DNA of 6,111 nucleotides from an uncultured Faecalibacterium sp. (lineage in GTDB: Bacteria > Bacillota > Clostridia > Oscillospirales > Ruminococcaceae), in contig CALDLZ010000134.1 in NCBI GenBank assembly GCA_937915335.1, forward strand, positions 1 through 6,111. The letters are read 5' to 3'. A program made the translations under genes and the position numbers. This document shows, one piece after another, positions 1-5,213 of the stretch; within the stretch, counting starts at the first letter, position 1, and each line of letters begins with the position of its first letter. The notes below the pieces were generated by a model. That model saw only the letters and a list, made by a program, of their open reading frames with translations. It had not been told where the DNA came from and made no database searches.

Positions 1-569
1 GCACAGTTTTCCTTGAGGTCGGTCTCGTAGGCGGCCACACGGACAGCTTTTTCGTGGGTGAGCTCCTCGTCCACCTTGTGCAGCAGCACTTCGCGGGCAT
101 CCTCCTGGCTCAAACCAGCCAGGGTCTCCAGACGCTCCATCTCCTTGGCACGGATAGCATCGACCTCGGCCAGACGGTTATCGGCATCCTCGTGCTTCTT
201 CTTGAGCTCTTCTTCTTTCTTTTCCAGTGCTTCGGTCTTGCGGTCCAGCGCGTTTTCCTTCTGGTCAACGCGGTTTTCCTGACGGCTGATCTCGGCACGG
301 CGCTGCTTGATCTCCTTGTCGGCCTCTGCCTTCTGGGCATCGACCTCGGCTTTCAGCCGGAAAGCCTCGTCCTTGGCTTCCAGAACAGCTTCTTTTCGCT
401 TCTGATCCGCGGTCTTGATCGCTTCGTTCACCAGGCGGGTCGCCTCGGCTTCCGCGCTGCCGATCTGAGCTTCGGCGGTCTTTTTACGGTTATTATAACC
501 AATAAAATAACCCGCGCCGATGCCGACAGCAAGTGCGATCAATGCCACGATCACTCCGATCATGGTCAT
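1..569 (-). CDS. rny: Ribonuclease Y, N-terminal 189 residues (3' end beyond window)
   Basis: RNase Y is a membrane-anchored endoribonuclease that starts mRNA decay in many Firmicutes. The visible part matches the family's N-terminus: a short extracellular start, one membrane helix at about residues 4-24 (IGVIVALIALAVGIGAGYF), then a long, highly charged coiled coil (about 30-150) rich in Glu, Lys, Arg and Gln with motifs such as EAKDEA and RRAEISRQENR. A segment at about 150-180 (LSQEDAREVLLHKVDEELTH) resembles the conserved stretch ahead of the KH domain in B. subtilis RNase Y. The KH and HD catalytic domains lie outside the window. The ATG at 569 is preferred because AAGGAG sits 10 nt upstream (587-582). 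An in-frame ATG at 563 and a GTG at 577 are worse placed. Identification is by recalled similarity to the B. subtilis protein and is firm despite truncation. Confidence 0.93.
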   Translation of the reverse strand, partial: MTMIGVIVALIALAVGIGAGYFIGYNNRKKTAEAQIGSAEAEATRLVNEAIKTADQKRKEAVLEAKDEAFRLKAEVDAQKAEADKEIKQRRAEISRQENRVDQKENALDRKTEALEKKEEELKKKHEDADNRLAEVDAIRAKEMERLETLAGLSQEDAREVLLHKVDEELTHEKAVRVAAYETDLKENC

Positions 570-824
570 TGTGTTCACTCTCCTTACAGTTAAAGTTCAA
601 AATTCAACTAAAATCTGGAGACGCTGCCGCGCGGGGCGTGGGTCAACAATACAAAAATCAAGCTTTCAACGCAAAAAGAAACTACCGGCAGACAGAGGGC
701 ACCCGCCCCCCGGCCTGAGTGTGCTTTTTATTCAAAAGGTTTTCCTATAAAAACGGGCAGATGAAGCCCCATTGAACTTTGGTTGCGGAAGATCCCTGCA
801 CGCAGCGTCATGGATTCCATACTA
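570..824 (-). promoter_or_regulatory. Long, possibly structured 5' leader of rny
   Basis: This gene-free stretch would be transcribed as the rny leader from the predicted promoter. It shows several self-complementary segments. GACGCTGC (809-802) pairs with GCAGCGTC (627-620), and this helix can extend outward across a small internal loop through TGGAATC (819-813) with GATTTTA (615-609). AAAGTTCAA (780-772) is perfectly complementary to TTGAACTTT (600-592), just upstream of the ribosome site. A local hairpin GGGGGC-GGGT-GCCCTC lies at 710-695, and a weak GGGC/GCCC hairpin at 769-755 is followed by a T-run. The pattern may mean a structured leader or a small RNA of 6S-like size, but I recognise no known riboswitch or RNA family. 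Helices of 8-9 bp can arise by chance in a region this long. Confidence 0.4.
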
Positions 825-830
825 CTTTTT

Positions 831-859
831 ATATTACGAAATATTTGAGATAATGTCAA
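831..859 (-). promoter_or_regulatory. Predicted sigma-A promoter for rny
   Basis: On the minus strand a perfect -35 box TTGACA (859-854) is followed, after exactly 17 bp, by a -10 box TAATAT (836-831). Transcription would begin near 824-823 and run toward rny, whose start codon is at 569, giving a leader of about 255 nt. The -35 box lies only 24 bp past the stop codon of the upstream regulator gene. This gives rny its own promoter even if some transcripts read through from upstream. It is the best promoter match seen in this intergenic stretch. Confidence 0.72.
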
Positions 860-860
860 G

Positions 861-888
861 TTCTTTTCAAGAATAAACCTTTTTATTC
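861..888. repeat. Overlapping AT-rich inverted repeats between the regulator stop codon and the rny promoter
   Basis: Two short palindromes overlap here. GAATAAA (871-877) and TTTATTC (882-888) flank a 4-nt centre and include the stop codon of the regulator-phosphatase gene. TTCTT (861-865) and AAGAA (869-873) flank a 3-nt centre and end one base before the rny -35 box. As an RNA hairpin the first is AT-rich with no U-run after it, so it is a poor intrinsic terminator. The position next to the -35 box would also suit an operator. The function is unknown. Confidence 0.35.
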
Positions 889-2643
889 CAAGTACATTCT
901 TCTCAACCGCATCAGGCGTGCAGGGGTCAGGCCGTACTCAGCCTCCAGGTAGGCATCGGTGGTACCGTATTCCTTGCGGATGGTATCCAGCACAAAGGGG
1001 CCGTCATCGGGGTGAACGCCCGCGATGCCCAGATAGAAATATTTCTGCTCCGGTCTCTGGGCGATTTCCTCCGCATGCTCCGCCCAGAACGCCTCGATCT
1101 CTGCCTTGCGGCAGGTGTTGGACTGGACAAAGTCGGCACAGATGGTCTCATCGGAGGCCCCCAGCGCCAGCAGGATGAGCATTGCCGCCACACCGGTGCG
1201 ATCCTTGCCTGCGGAGCAGTGGAACATGACCGGGGTCTCGCCCGCCTCCAGCGCGCGGAACAGTTCCTTATAGGCCTTGTTGCCATGGAGCATCCGCTCG
1301 TACATCGCCCGGGCCATCCGGTTCCCCTCATCGGGCTGGCCCTTCAGCAGTACTTCCCGATCCTCCGGGGAGAAATCCACCTCTTTGCCGTCCTCCAGGC
1401 AGAGCCCGCAGATCTGGACGAGCCGCGCGCCGTCCGGCACATAGTCCGGTGCGCTGTCCGCTTCGGCCTTGCTGCGCAGGTCGAGGATGAGCCGCAGGCC
1501 CAGTCCGTCCAGCAGCTTGCGGTCCGCAGGGCTGGTCAGCACGCCGGTGGAGATGCCGCGATAGATCTGTCCCCACTTGACGTGCTTGCCCTCGTCGGCC
1601 TCGTAGCCGCCCAGCTCCCGGAAATTATGACCTCCCGCAAAGGGCAGTTGAGTACCCGGAGCCGGGTGCCGGGGTGCCGCCTTGGGGGCAGCGCTGGACA
1701 GCACCGGGAAATTGTAGAAAGGCTTGGCCGGACGGCCCCGCCGGGGCGGCAAGGAGGCCGTTCCCCCGATGACCTCCAGCAGATAACCCCGCAGCAGGTC
1801 AAGGTAGGCCGAGTTGTGGTCACGCCGCTGCACCATCGAGACGCAGAGGGGCGGCAGATCCTCCAGCAGAACGTCCCGCACCCGGTCCAGTTCCCGCCGG
1901 GCCCCCGGCTCGTAGCCGGTCAGGCAGGTGCAGAGCTGCTCCTGTACCAGATAGTATGCCTGGTAGAAGCTGGGACCGATCTCAGCGTTGGGTGCAAATC
2001 CCTCCCGGGCGCAGGCATCCCACAGGGGACTGAACAGATCCTGCCGCAGACTGGGCAGCAGCACCCGCTGCCCCCGCAGGGCCGACAGCGGTACCCGCTC
2101 CTTTTCCCAGAAGGGATGGCCCCGTGGCACCAGCAGGCAGGCAGGGTCAGCACGCAGGGTAGTGCGGGCCAGCACCGGGGCCGCCGTGCCCAGGTCCATC
2201 ACAAGGCCCGCGTCCAACTCGCCTTGCTCCACGGCATCGGCCACCGCGTCGTTGTCCATCAGGCGGAATCGCATTTCAATGTGCGGGTACTGCTGGCGGA
2301 ACTTGTCCAGCTGGGTCTCCAAACCGGGCAGGTAATCCGGCACCAGCGAGACGCTGATCCCGATGCGCACCGGCTGGGCCGACTGGATCTCGGCGTGGAG
2401 CGCCACCTGCATCTGCTGGAACTGCTCCACCACCGGGGCCGCATGGTGCTGCAGGCTCAGCCCCCGCTCGGTGAGCGAGAGCTTGTGGTGGGCACTGACG
2501 AACAGCGGGCCGCAGAGCTCGGCTTCCAGTGCCGTGATGCTCTGCCGCAGGGCCTGCCGCGACAAAAACAGCCGCTGTGCCGCGCGGGTGTAGTTCATTT
2601 CTTCGCACAAAACCAGAAAATAGTGCAGCTGGCGGATATCCAT
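883..2643 (-). CDS. LysR-type transcriptional regulator fused to a tyrosine-phosphatase-like domain (586 aa)
   Basis: This is one uninterrupted frame with two complete modules. Residues 1-60 form a LysR winged helix-turn-helix (MDIRQLHYFL at the start; AAQRLFLSRQALRQSITALE as the helix-turn-helix). Residues about 92-295 fit the LysR effector-binding domain (VRIGISVSLVPDYLPGLE, then DAGLVMD). Residues 298-335 are a Pro/Ala/Arg linker with an AT-hook-like RRGRPAKP (301-308). Residues about 330-586 match bacterial tyrosine phosphatases of the MptpB/LipA type: NFRELGGY (340-347), LDLRS (387-391) and the P-loop HCSAGKDRTG (475-484), with Cys476 as nucleophile and Arg482 binding phosphate. An ordinary LysR protein is about 300 aa and a phosphatase of this type about 250, so neither part is truncated. 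The start at 2643 is chosen because AGGAGG (2655-2650) lies 6 nt upstream and MDIRQLHYF is a typical LysR start; a 42-codon upstream extension only translates the regulatory region. The gene is divergent from ridA, which it may control. The phosphatase substrate (phosphoprotein, phospholipid or phospho-metabolite) cannot be read from the sequence. Confidence 0.9.
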   Translation of the reverse strand: MDIRQLHYFLVLCEEMNYTRAAQRLFLSRQALRQSITALEAELCGPLFVSAHHKLSLTERGLSLQHHAAPVVEQFQQMQVALHAEIQSAQPVRIGISVSLVPDYLPGLETQLDKFRQQYPHIEMRFRLMDNDAVADAVEQGELDAGLVMDLGTAAPVLARTTLRADPACLLVPRGHPFWEKERVPLSALRGQRVLLPSLRQDLFSPLWDACAREGFAPNAEIGPSFYQAYYLVQEQLCTCLTGYEPGARRELDRVRDVLLEDLPPLCVSMVQRRDHNSAYLDLLRGYLLEVIGGTASLPPRRGRPAKPFYNFPVLSSAAPKAAPRHPAPGTQLPFAGGHNFRELGGYEADEGKHVKWGQIYRGISTGVLTSPADRKLLDGLGLRLILDLRSKAEADSAPDYVPDGARLVQICGLCLEDGKEVDFSPEDREVLLKGQPDEGNRMARAMYERMLHGNKAYKELFRALEAGETPVMFHCSAGKDRTGVAAMLILLALGASDETICADFVQSNTCRKAEIEAFWAEHAEEIAQRPEQKYFYLGIAGVHPDDGPFVLDTIRKEYGTTDAYLEAEYGLTPARLMRLRRMYLE

Positions 2644-2680
2644 GGGGTTCCTCCTGACGGGTGGGTATATCAATAGGTTA

Positions 2681-2709
2681 AGAATACCGCCTTTTTGCCC
2701 GAATGTAAA
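2681..2709 (-). promoter_or_regulatory. Predicted promoter of the LysR-phosphatase gene
   Basis: On the minus strand the -35 box TTTACA (2709-2704) and the -10 box TATTCT (2686-2681) are separated by exactly 17 bp. Transcription would start near 2674, about 31 nt before the ATG at 2643. The -35 box lies in the centre of the large inverted repeat at 2692-2724, so a protein bound there would block this promoter. That fits the negative autoregulation common among LysR-type regulators. Confidence 0.68.
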
Positions 2710-2724
2710 GCATCCGGGCAAAAA
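2692..2724. promoter_or_regulatory. Long inverted repeat, probable operator of the LysR-phosphatase regulator
   Basis: The arms TTTTTGCCCG (2692-2701) and CGGGCAAAAA (2715-2724) are perfect inverted copies. After one mismatch, ATG (2703-2705) and CAT (2711-2713) continue the symmetry, giving 13 of 14 paired positions around the 5-nt centre 2706-2710. Both strands have A residues rather than T after the stem, so it does not look like an intrinsic terminator. The dyad centre (2708) is about 64 bp upstream of the predicted ridA start, the usual place of a LysR-type recognition site, and it covers the regulator's own -35 box. The canonical T-N11-A spacing is not present at the dyad centre, so the binding assignment is inferred from position and symmetry. 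Confidence 0.65.
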
Positions 2725-2736
2725 ATCCATCCCGGA

Positions 2737-2765
2737 TTGACACATCCCGCCGCATGGTGTAGACT
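2737..2765 (+). promoter_or_regulatory. Predicted ridA promoter
   Basis: A perfect -35 box TTGACA (2737-2742) is followed after 17 bp by a weak -10 box TAGACT (2760-2765). Transcription would start near 2772, leaving a leader of about 63 nt. A strong -35 with a poor -10 is compatible with a promoter that benefits from an activator. CATCC elements at 2711, 2728 and 2743 flank the -35 box on the same strand. Confidence 0.6.
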
Positions 2766-2834
2766 TCAAATAGCAAATCTTTTCTCAACTGCAACATGAA
2801 ATCCATCAAACACATTTGAAAGAAGGTATTTTCC

Positions 2835-3203
2835 ATGAAAGTTATCGCTACTGAAAAGGCTCCCGGCGCCATCGGCCCCTACTCTCAGGGCTTCATCGCA
2901 GGCGGTTTCGTCTACACCTCCGGCCAGATTCCTGTGAACCCCGCTGACGGCACCGTGCCCGAGGGCATTGCCGCCCAGACCGAGCAGAGCTGCAAGAATG
3001 TGGGCGCTATCCTGGAAGCCGCCGGTTCCGGCTACGACAAGGTCATCAAGACCACCTGCTTCCTGGCTGATATCGCCGACTTTGCTGCTTTCAACGATGT
3101 CTACGCAAAGTATTTCACTTCCAAACCCGCCCGCAGCTGTGTTGCCGTCAAGGATCTGCCCAAGGGTGTCCTGTGCGAGATCGAGGCTGTGGCGGAAGCC
3201 TGA
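2835..3203 (+). CDS. ridA: RidA, 2-iminobutanoate/2-iminopropanoate deaminase (122 aa)
   Basis: RidA (YjgF/YER057c/UK114 family) is a small cytosolic, typically trimeric enzyme. It hydrolyses reactive enamines and imines such as 2-aminoacrylate, released by PLP-dependent serine/threonine dehydratases, to 2-ketoacids and ammonia, and so protects PLP enzymes. The protein is full length and carries the family marks: AIGPYSQG (12-19) with Tyr16, TSGQIPVNP (28-36), KPARSCVAV (97-105) with Arg100, and CEIEA (114-118) with Glu115. These align with E. coli Tyr17, Arg105 and Glu120. The loop before PARSC is shorter than in E. coli, as in B. subtilis YabJ. The start at 2835 has AGAAGG (2821-2826) 8 nt upstream. 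The gene stands alone, divergent from the LysR-phosphatase gene and ended by a strong terminator. The family assignment is firm; the physiological substrate in this organism is inferred. Confidence 0.96.
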   Translation: MKVIATEKAPGAIGPYSQGFIAGGFVYTSGQIPVNPADGTVPEGIAAQTEQSCKNVGAILEAAGSGYDKVIKTTCFLADIADFAAFNDVYAKYFTSKPARSCVAVKDLPKGVLCEIEAVAEA

Positions 3204-3236
3204 TCGGCCTGTCCCATTCAAAAGAGAAACATCCAT

Positions 3237-3288
3237 AACGCAAAAAGCCGCCCGGCGTTCCAAGGGAGCGCCGGGCGGCTTCTGCGTT
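3237..3288. terminator. Bidirectional intrinsic terminator between ridA and the heptad-protein gene
   Basis: A perfect 12-bp GC-rich stem, AGCCGCCCGGCG (3246-3257) with CGCCGGGCGGCT (3269-3280), surrounds an 11-nt loop. It is extended after a short internal loop by AACGCA (3237-3242) pairing with TGCGTT (3283-3288). Read on the minus strand, the stem is followed by TTTTT, a good U-tract for ending the gene at 3304. Read on the plus strand, the downstream tract (TTCTGCGTTTA) is weaker but should still end ridA, whose stop codon is 34 nt before the stem base. The two genes converge on this element. Confidence 0.9.
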
Positions 3289-3303
3289 TACGCTATAAAC
3301 ATC

Positions 3304-5208
3304 TTAGAACTTGAACAGGTTCACGATCCGCTGCCACAGGCGGGTGAAGAAATTGCCGTCCTGGGTGGTGGTCTCGGTATCAGCGGTGACGGTAGTGGCT
3401 GCCACGGTCTCGCCGGTCTTATAGATGAACTTCACGCTGCCGGACGCGTCCTCAGACTTGCCGGCAAAGCTGGTGTAGTCCTCCAGACGGTTGGTCATCT
3501 CGTCCAGAACGGTCTTGAGGCCGTGGAGCTGATCCTCGTCCAAAGCGCCGGTCAGCTTGGAGATTCCCTCATCGTTGAACTGGTTCAGGCCATCGTTCAG
3601 CTGGACAGTGCCATCGCTGAGCTGGCCCGCACCGGTGTTCAGGGTGTTCACGCCATCATACAGGGTCTTGGTACCGTCAGCCAGCTGGGCTGCGCCGTCC
3701 TTGGCGGAGTGGGCACCATCAGCAGCAGTTGCCACACCGTTGGTGTACTGGTTGACGCTGGACACAAAATACTGGATCTGGCTCAGGCTGGTCTTGAGGG
3801 CACGGACATCGGCCATATCCTGGCTGTTCTCAGCCTGATACTTCAGCTCGTCGTGGACGGTCTGCTTTGCGCTGTCCGTGGTCAGGTCGATCATGGCGCT
3901 GAACATGGAGGGGTCATAGCTCTGCATCAGCTTCAGAGCGGCTTCCAGATCGTGGTTGGTCTTGGTTGCGGAGAGGTACAGGGCGATATCCAGCTGGCTG
4001 TCCTTGAAGCTGGGTTCCTGCTCCCAGACGGTTCGTACCATCTTCTTGCGGGCAGCAGCCAGGGTCTTGTCGTTCATGGTCAGGATATTGTCGATGACGG
4101 ATGCGTAGTTGTCCCAGGTCATATCCTCATCGATCAGGCCGCCCTCCTTCAGGGTCTTATTGGCGGATGCCAGAACGCCGTCGGCCACCTGCTGGGCACC
4201 GGCCTGCAGGGCGGCGTTGTTGGAGCTCAGGGTATCCAGACCATCGGTCAGCTGACCCAGACCATCATTCAGGGTGGAAGCGCCGCTGTTCAGCTGAGAA
4301 GCGCCATCCAGCAGGGCCAGCACACCGTTGGTCAGCTGAGAAGCACCATCCACCAGCTGGGAGGCACCATCCATCAGCTGATTCATGGCATCGTTCAACT
4401 GGTTGATGCCGTCGGTCAGGTCATTGATGCTGCTCAGGTCAAAGGCATCGGTGCCCAGTGCGTCAGCGCTGGTAGCGCAAGCCAGCATGACCTGGGGAGC
4501 AGCCAGGTTTTCCACATCGGCTTCCACGGTGACGCTGTCCTGCAGGTAATCCTCCACGGTGGACAGGTCATCGGGCAGCAGGCCGCTCAGAGAATCCTTC
4601 ACGCCGGGCAGGCAGACGAAGGCGGCCACGCTGCTCTTGGCGGCGGATTCCAGCATACCATGCTCCGCGTTCAGGTTGGTGGCATCCTGACCAAAGATCA
4701 CGCCCACAGCGGTGATGAGCGGGGTGACGATGGTGCGCTCCTTGCCATTGACATTCACGGTACCGGTCTCATTGTTGGTCAGGTCGATCTTAACGGTCAA
4801 GTGGCCGCTCTTGCCGATCAGGTTCTCAAGGCTGTCGGTCACGCCGTCCAGCGTGTAGGTCACGTTTGCGGTAATGGGCAGGGCCTTATCGGTATTGCCC
4901 TTGTAATAAACATCGGTGTCGTCGGTATTCCAGACCAGCTTCTGACCGTCCTGGGTGAACTCGGCATCGCTCTCGGTGTTCTGGATATCGGTCAGGGTGC
5001 TCTCATCCGTGACATTGGACAAGCCGGAAGCGCTGTAAACATGCTCGCTGACGGTGGTGGACTTGATGGAGCCGTCGGCATTCATCACAGCGTAGACGGT
5101 CTCATCCTTGGAATAATCGGCCTTGGTGGCCGCAAAGGCGGGCAGGGTCATGCCTGCGGCGAGAGTCAGCGCCAGCGCCGCACTGGCGAAACGAAGCGAT
5201 TTTTTCAT
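3304..5208 (-). CDS. Secreted X-X-X-Leu-X-X-Gly heptad-repeat protein, YhgE/Pip-like (634 aa)
   Basis: This is an exported protein of unknown exact role. Residues 1-26 form a signal peptide (MKKSLRF, a hydrophobic core, then LPAFA before ATKA). Two blocks (about 260-345 and 490-545) repeat a seven-residue pattern of Leu and Gly such as QLMDGASQLVDGASQL, as in the extracellular parts of YhgE/Pip proteins; such repeats are expected to form long helical rods. The segments between (about 30-255 and 346-489) are non-repetitive. There are only two cysteines (Cys199, Cys244), so a disulfide is possible. No membrane helix follows the signal peptide, unlike full YhgE, but the last 15 residues (NFFTRLWQRIVNLFKF) look like an amphipathic helix. 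The ATG at 5208 has AAGGAG (5222-5217) 8 nt upstream, lying inside the last codons of the MMPL gene, and the gap between genes is 5 nt. This indicates one operon and probably coupled translation. A role as extracellular partner of the transporter is inferred. Confidence 0.8.
   Translation of the reverse strand: MKKSLRFASAALALTLAAGMTLPAFAATKADYSKDETVYAVMNADGSIKSTTVSEHVYSASGLSNVTDESTLTDIQNTESDAEFTQDGQKLVWNTDDTDVYYKGNTDKALPITANVTYTLDGVTDSLENLIGKSGHLTVKIDLTNNETGTVNVNGKERTIVTPLITAVGVIFGQDATNLNAEHGMLESAAKSSVAAFVCLPGVKDSLSGLLPDDLSTVEDYLQDSVTVEADVENLAAPQVMLACATSADALGTDAFDLSSINDLTDGINQLNDAMNQLMDGASQLVDGASQLTNGVLALLDGASQLNSGASTLNDGLGQLTDGLDTLSSNNAALQAGAQQVADGVLASANKTLKEGGLIDEDMTWDNYASVIDNILTMNDKTLAAARKKMVRTVWEQEPSFKDSQLDIALYLSATKTNHDLEAALKLMQSYDPSMFSAMIDLTTDSAKQTVHDELKYQAENSQDMADVRALKTSLSQIQYFVSSVNQYTNGVATAADGAHSAKDGAAQLADGTKTLYDGVNTLNTGAGQLSDGTVQLNDGLNQFNDEGISKLTGALDEDQLHGLKTVLDEMTNRLEDYTSFAGKSEDASGSVKFIYKTGETVAATTVTADTETTTQDGNFFTRLWQRIVNLFKF
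3574..3741 (-). repeat. C-terminal heptad block (21-nt periodic coding repeat)
   Basis: This encodes residues about 490-545 of the secreted protein. Units such as GAAQLADGTKTLYDGVNTL and GAGQLSDGTVQLNDGLNQF repeat every seven residues, giving a diverged 21-nt DNA period. Copies differ at many third positions, so the array looks old and kept by protein structure rather than recently expanded. Confidence 0.7.
4174..4431 (-). repeat. N-terminal heptad block (21-nt periodic coding repeat)
   Basis: This encodes residues about 260-345. The core units DGASQLV, DGASQLT and DGASQLN are near-identical at the protein level and still similar in DNA: plus-strand AGCACCATCCACCAGCTG and GGCACCATCCATCAGCTG around 4340-4380. 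Such similarity could support slippage or recombination that changes rod length between strains. It is the better preserved of the two heptad blocks in this gene. Confidence 0.75.
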
Positions 5209-5213
5209 GGTAG

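Noticed and set aside
728..820. A 30-codon open frame in the rny leader starting 3-4 nt after the predicted transcription start.
   Set aside because: It has no ribosome site and would need leaderless translation. The peptide shows no attenuation-type codon run, and a frame this short is expected by chance.
1012..2676. A 554-codon plus-strand open frame antisense to the LysR-phosphatase gene.
   Set aside because: Its translation has no recognisable motif, while the opposite strand encodes two complete known domains. High GC at codon third positions removes stops on the other strand.
2692..2724. The large dyad considered as an intrinsic terminator.
   Set aside because: On both strands the stem is preceded by T and followed by A, with no U-tract after it, and it lies between divergent promoters where no transcript needs to end.
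2644..2769. A 42-codon N-terminal extension of the LysR-phosphatase frame starting at 2769.
   Set aside because: The extension translates the promoter and inverted repeat and would overlap the ridA promoter. The ATG at 2643 has a perfect AGGAGG at 6 nt and a typical LysR start.
2796..2819. A 7-codon open frame (MKSIKHI) in the ridA leader.
   Set aside because: There is no ribosome site upstream and nothing suggests a regulatory peptide.
4174..4431. The 21-nt periodic region considered as a CRISPR array or tandem mobile repeat.
   Set aside because: There are no identical repeats with unique spacers. The period matches a seven-residue coding pattern within an intact gene.
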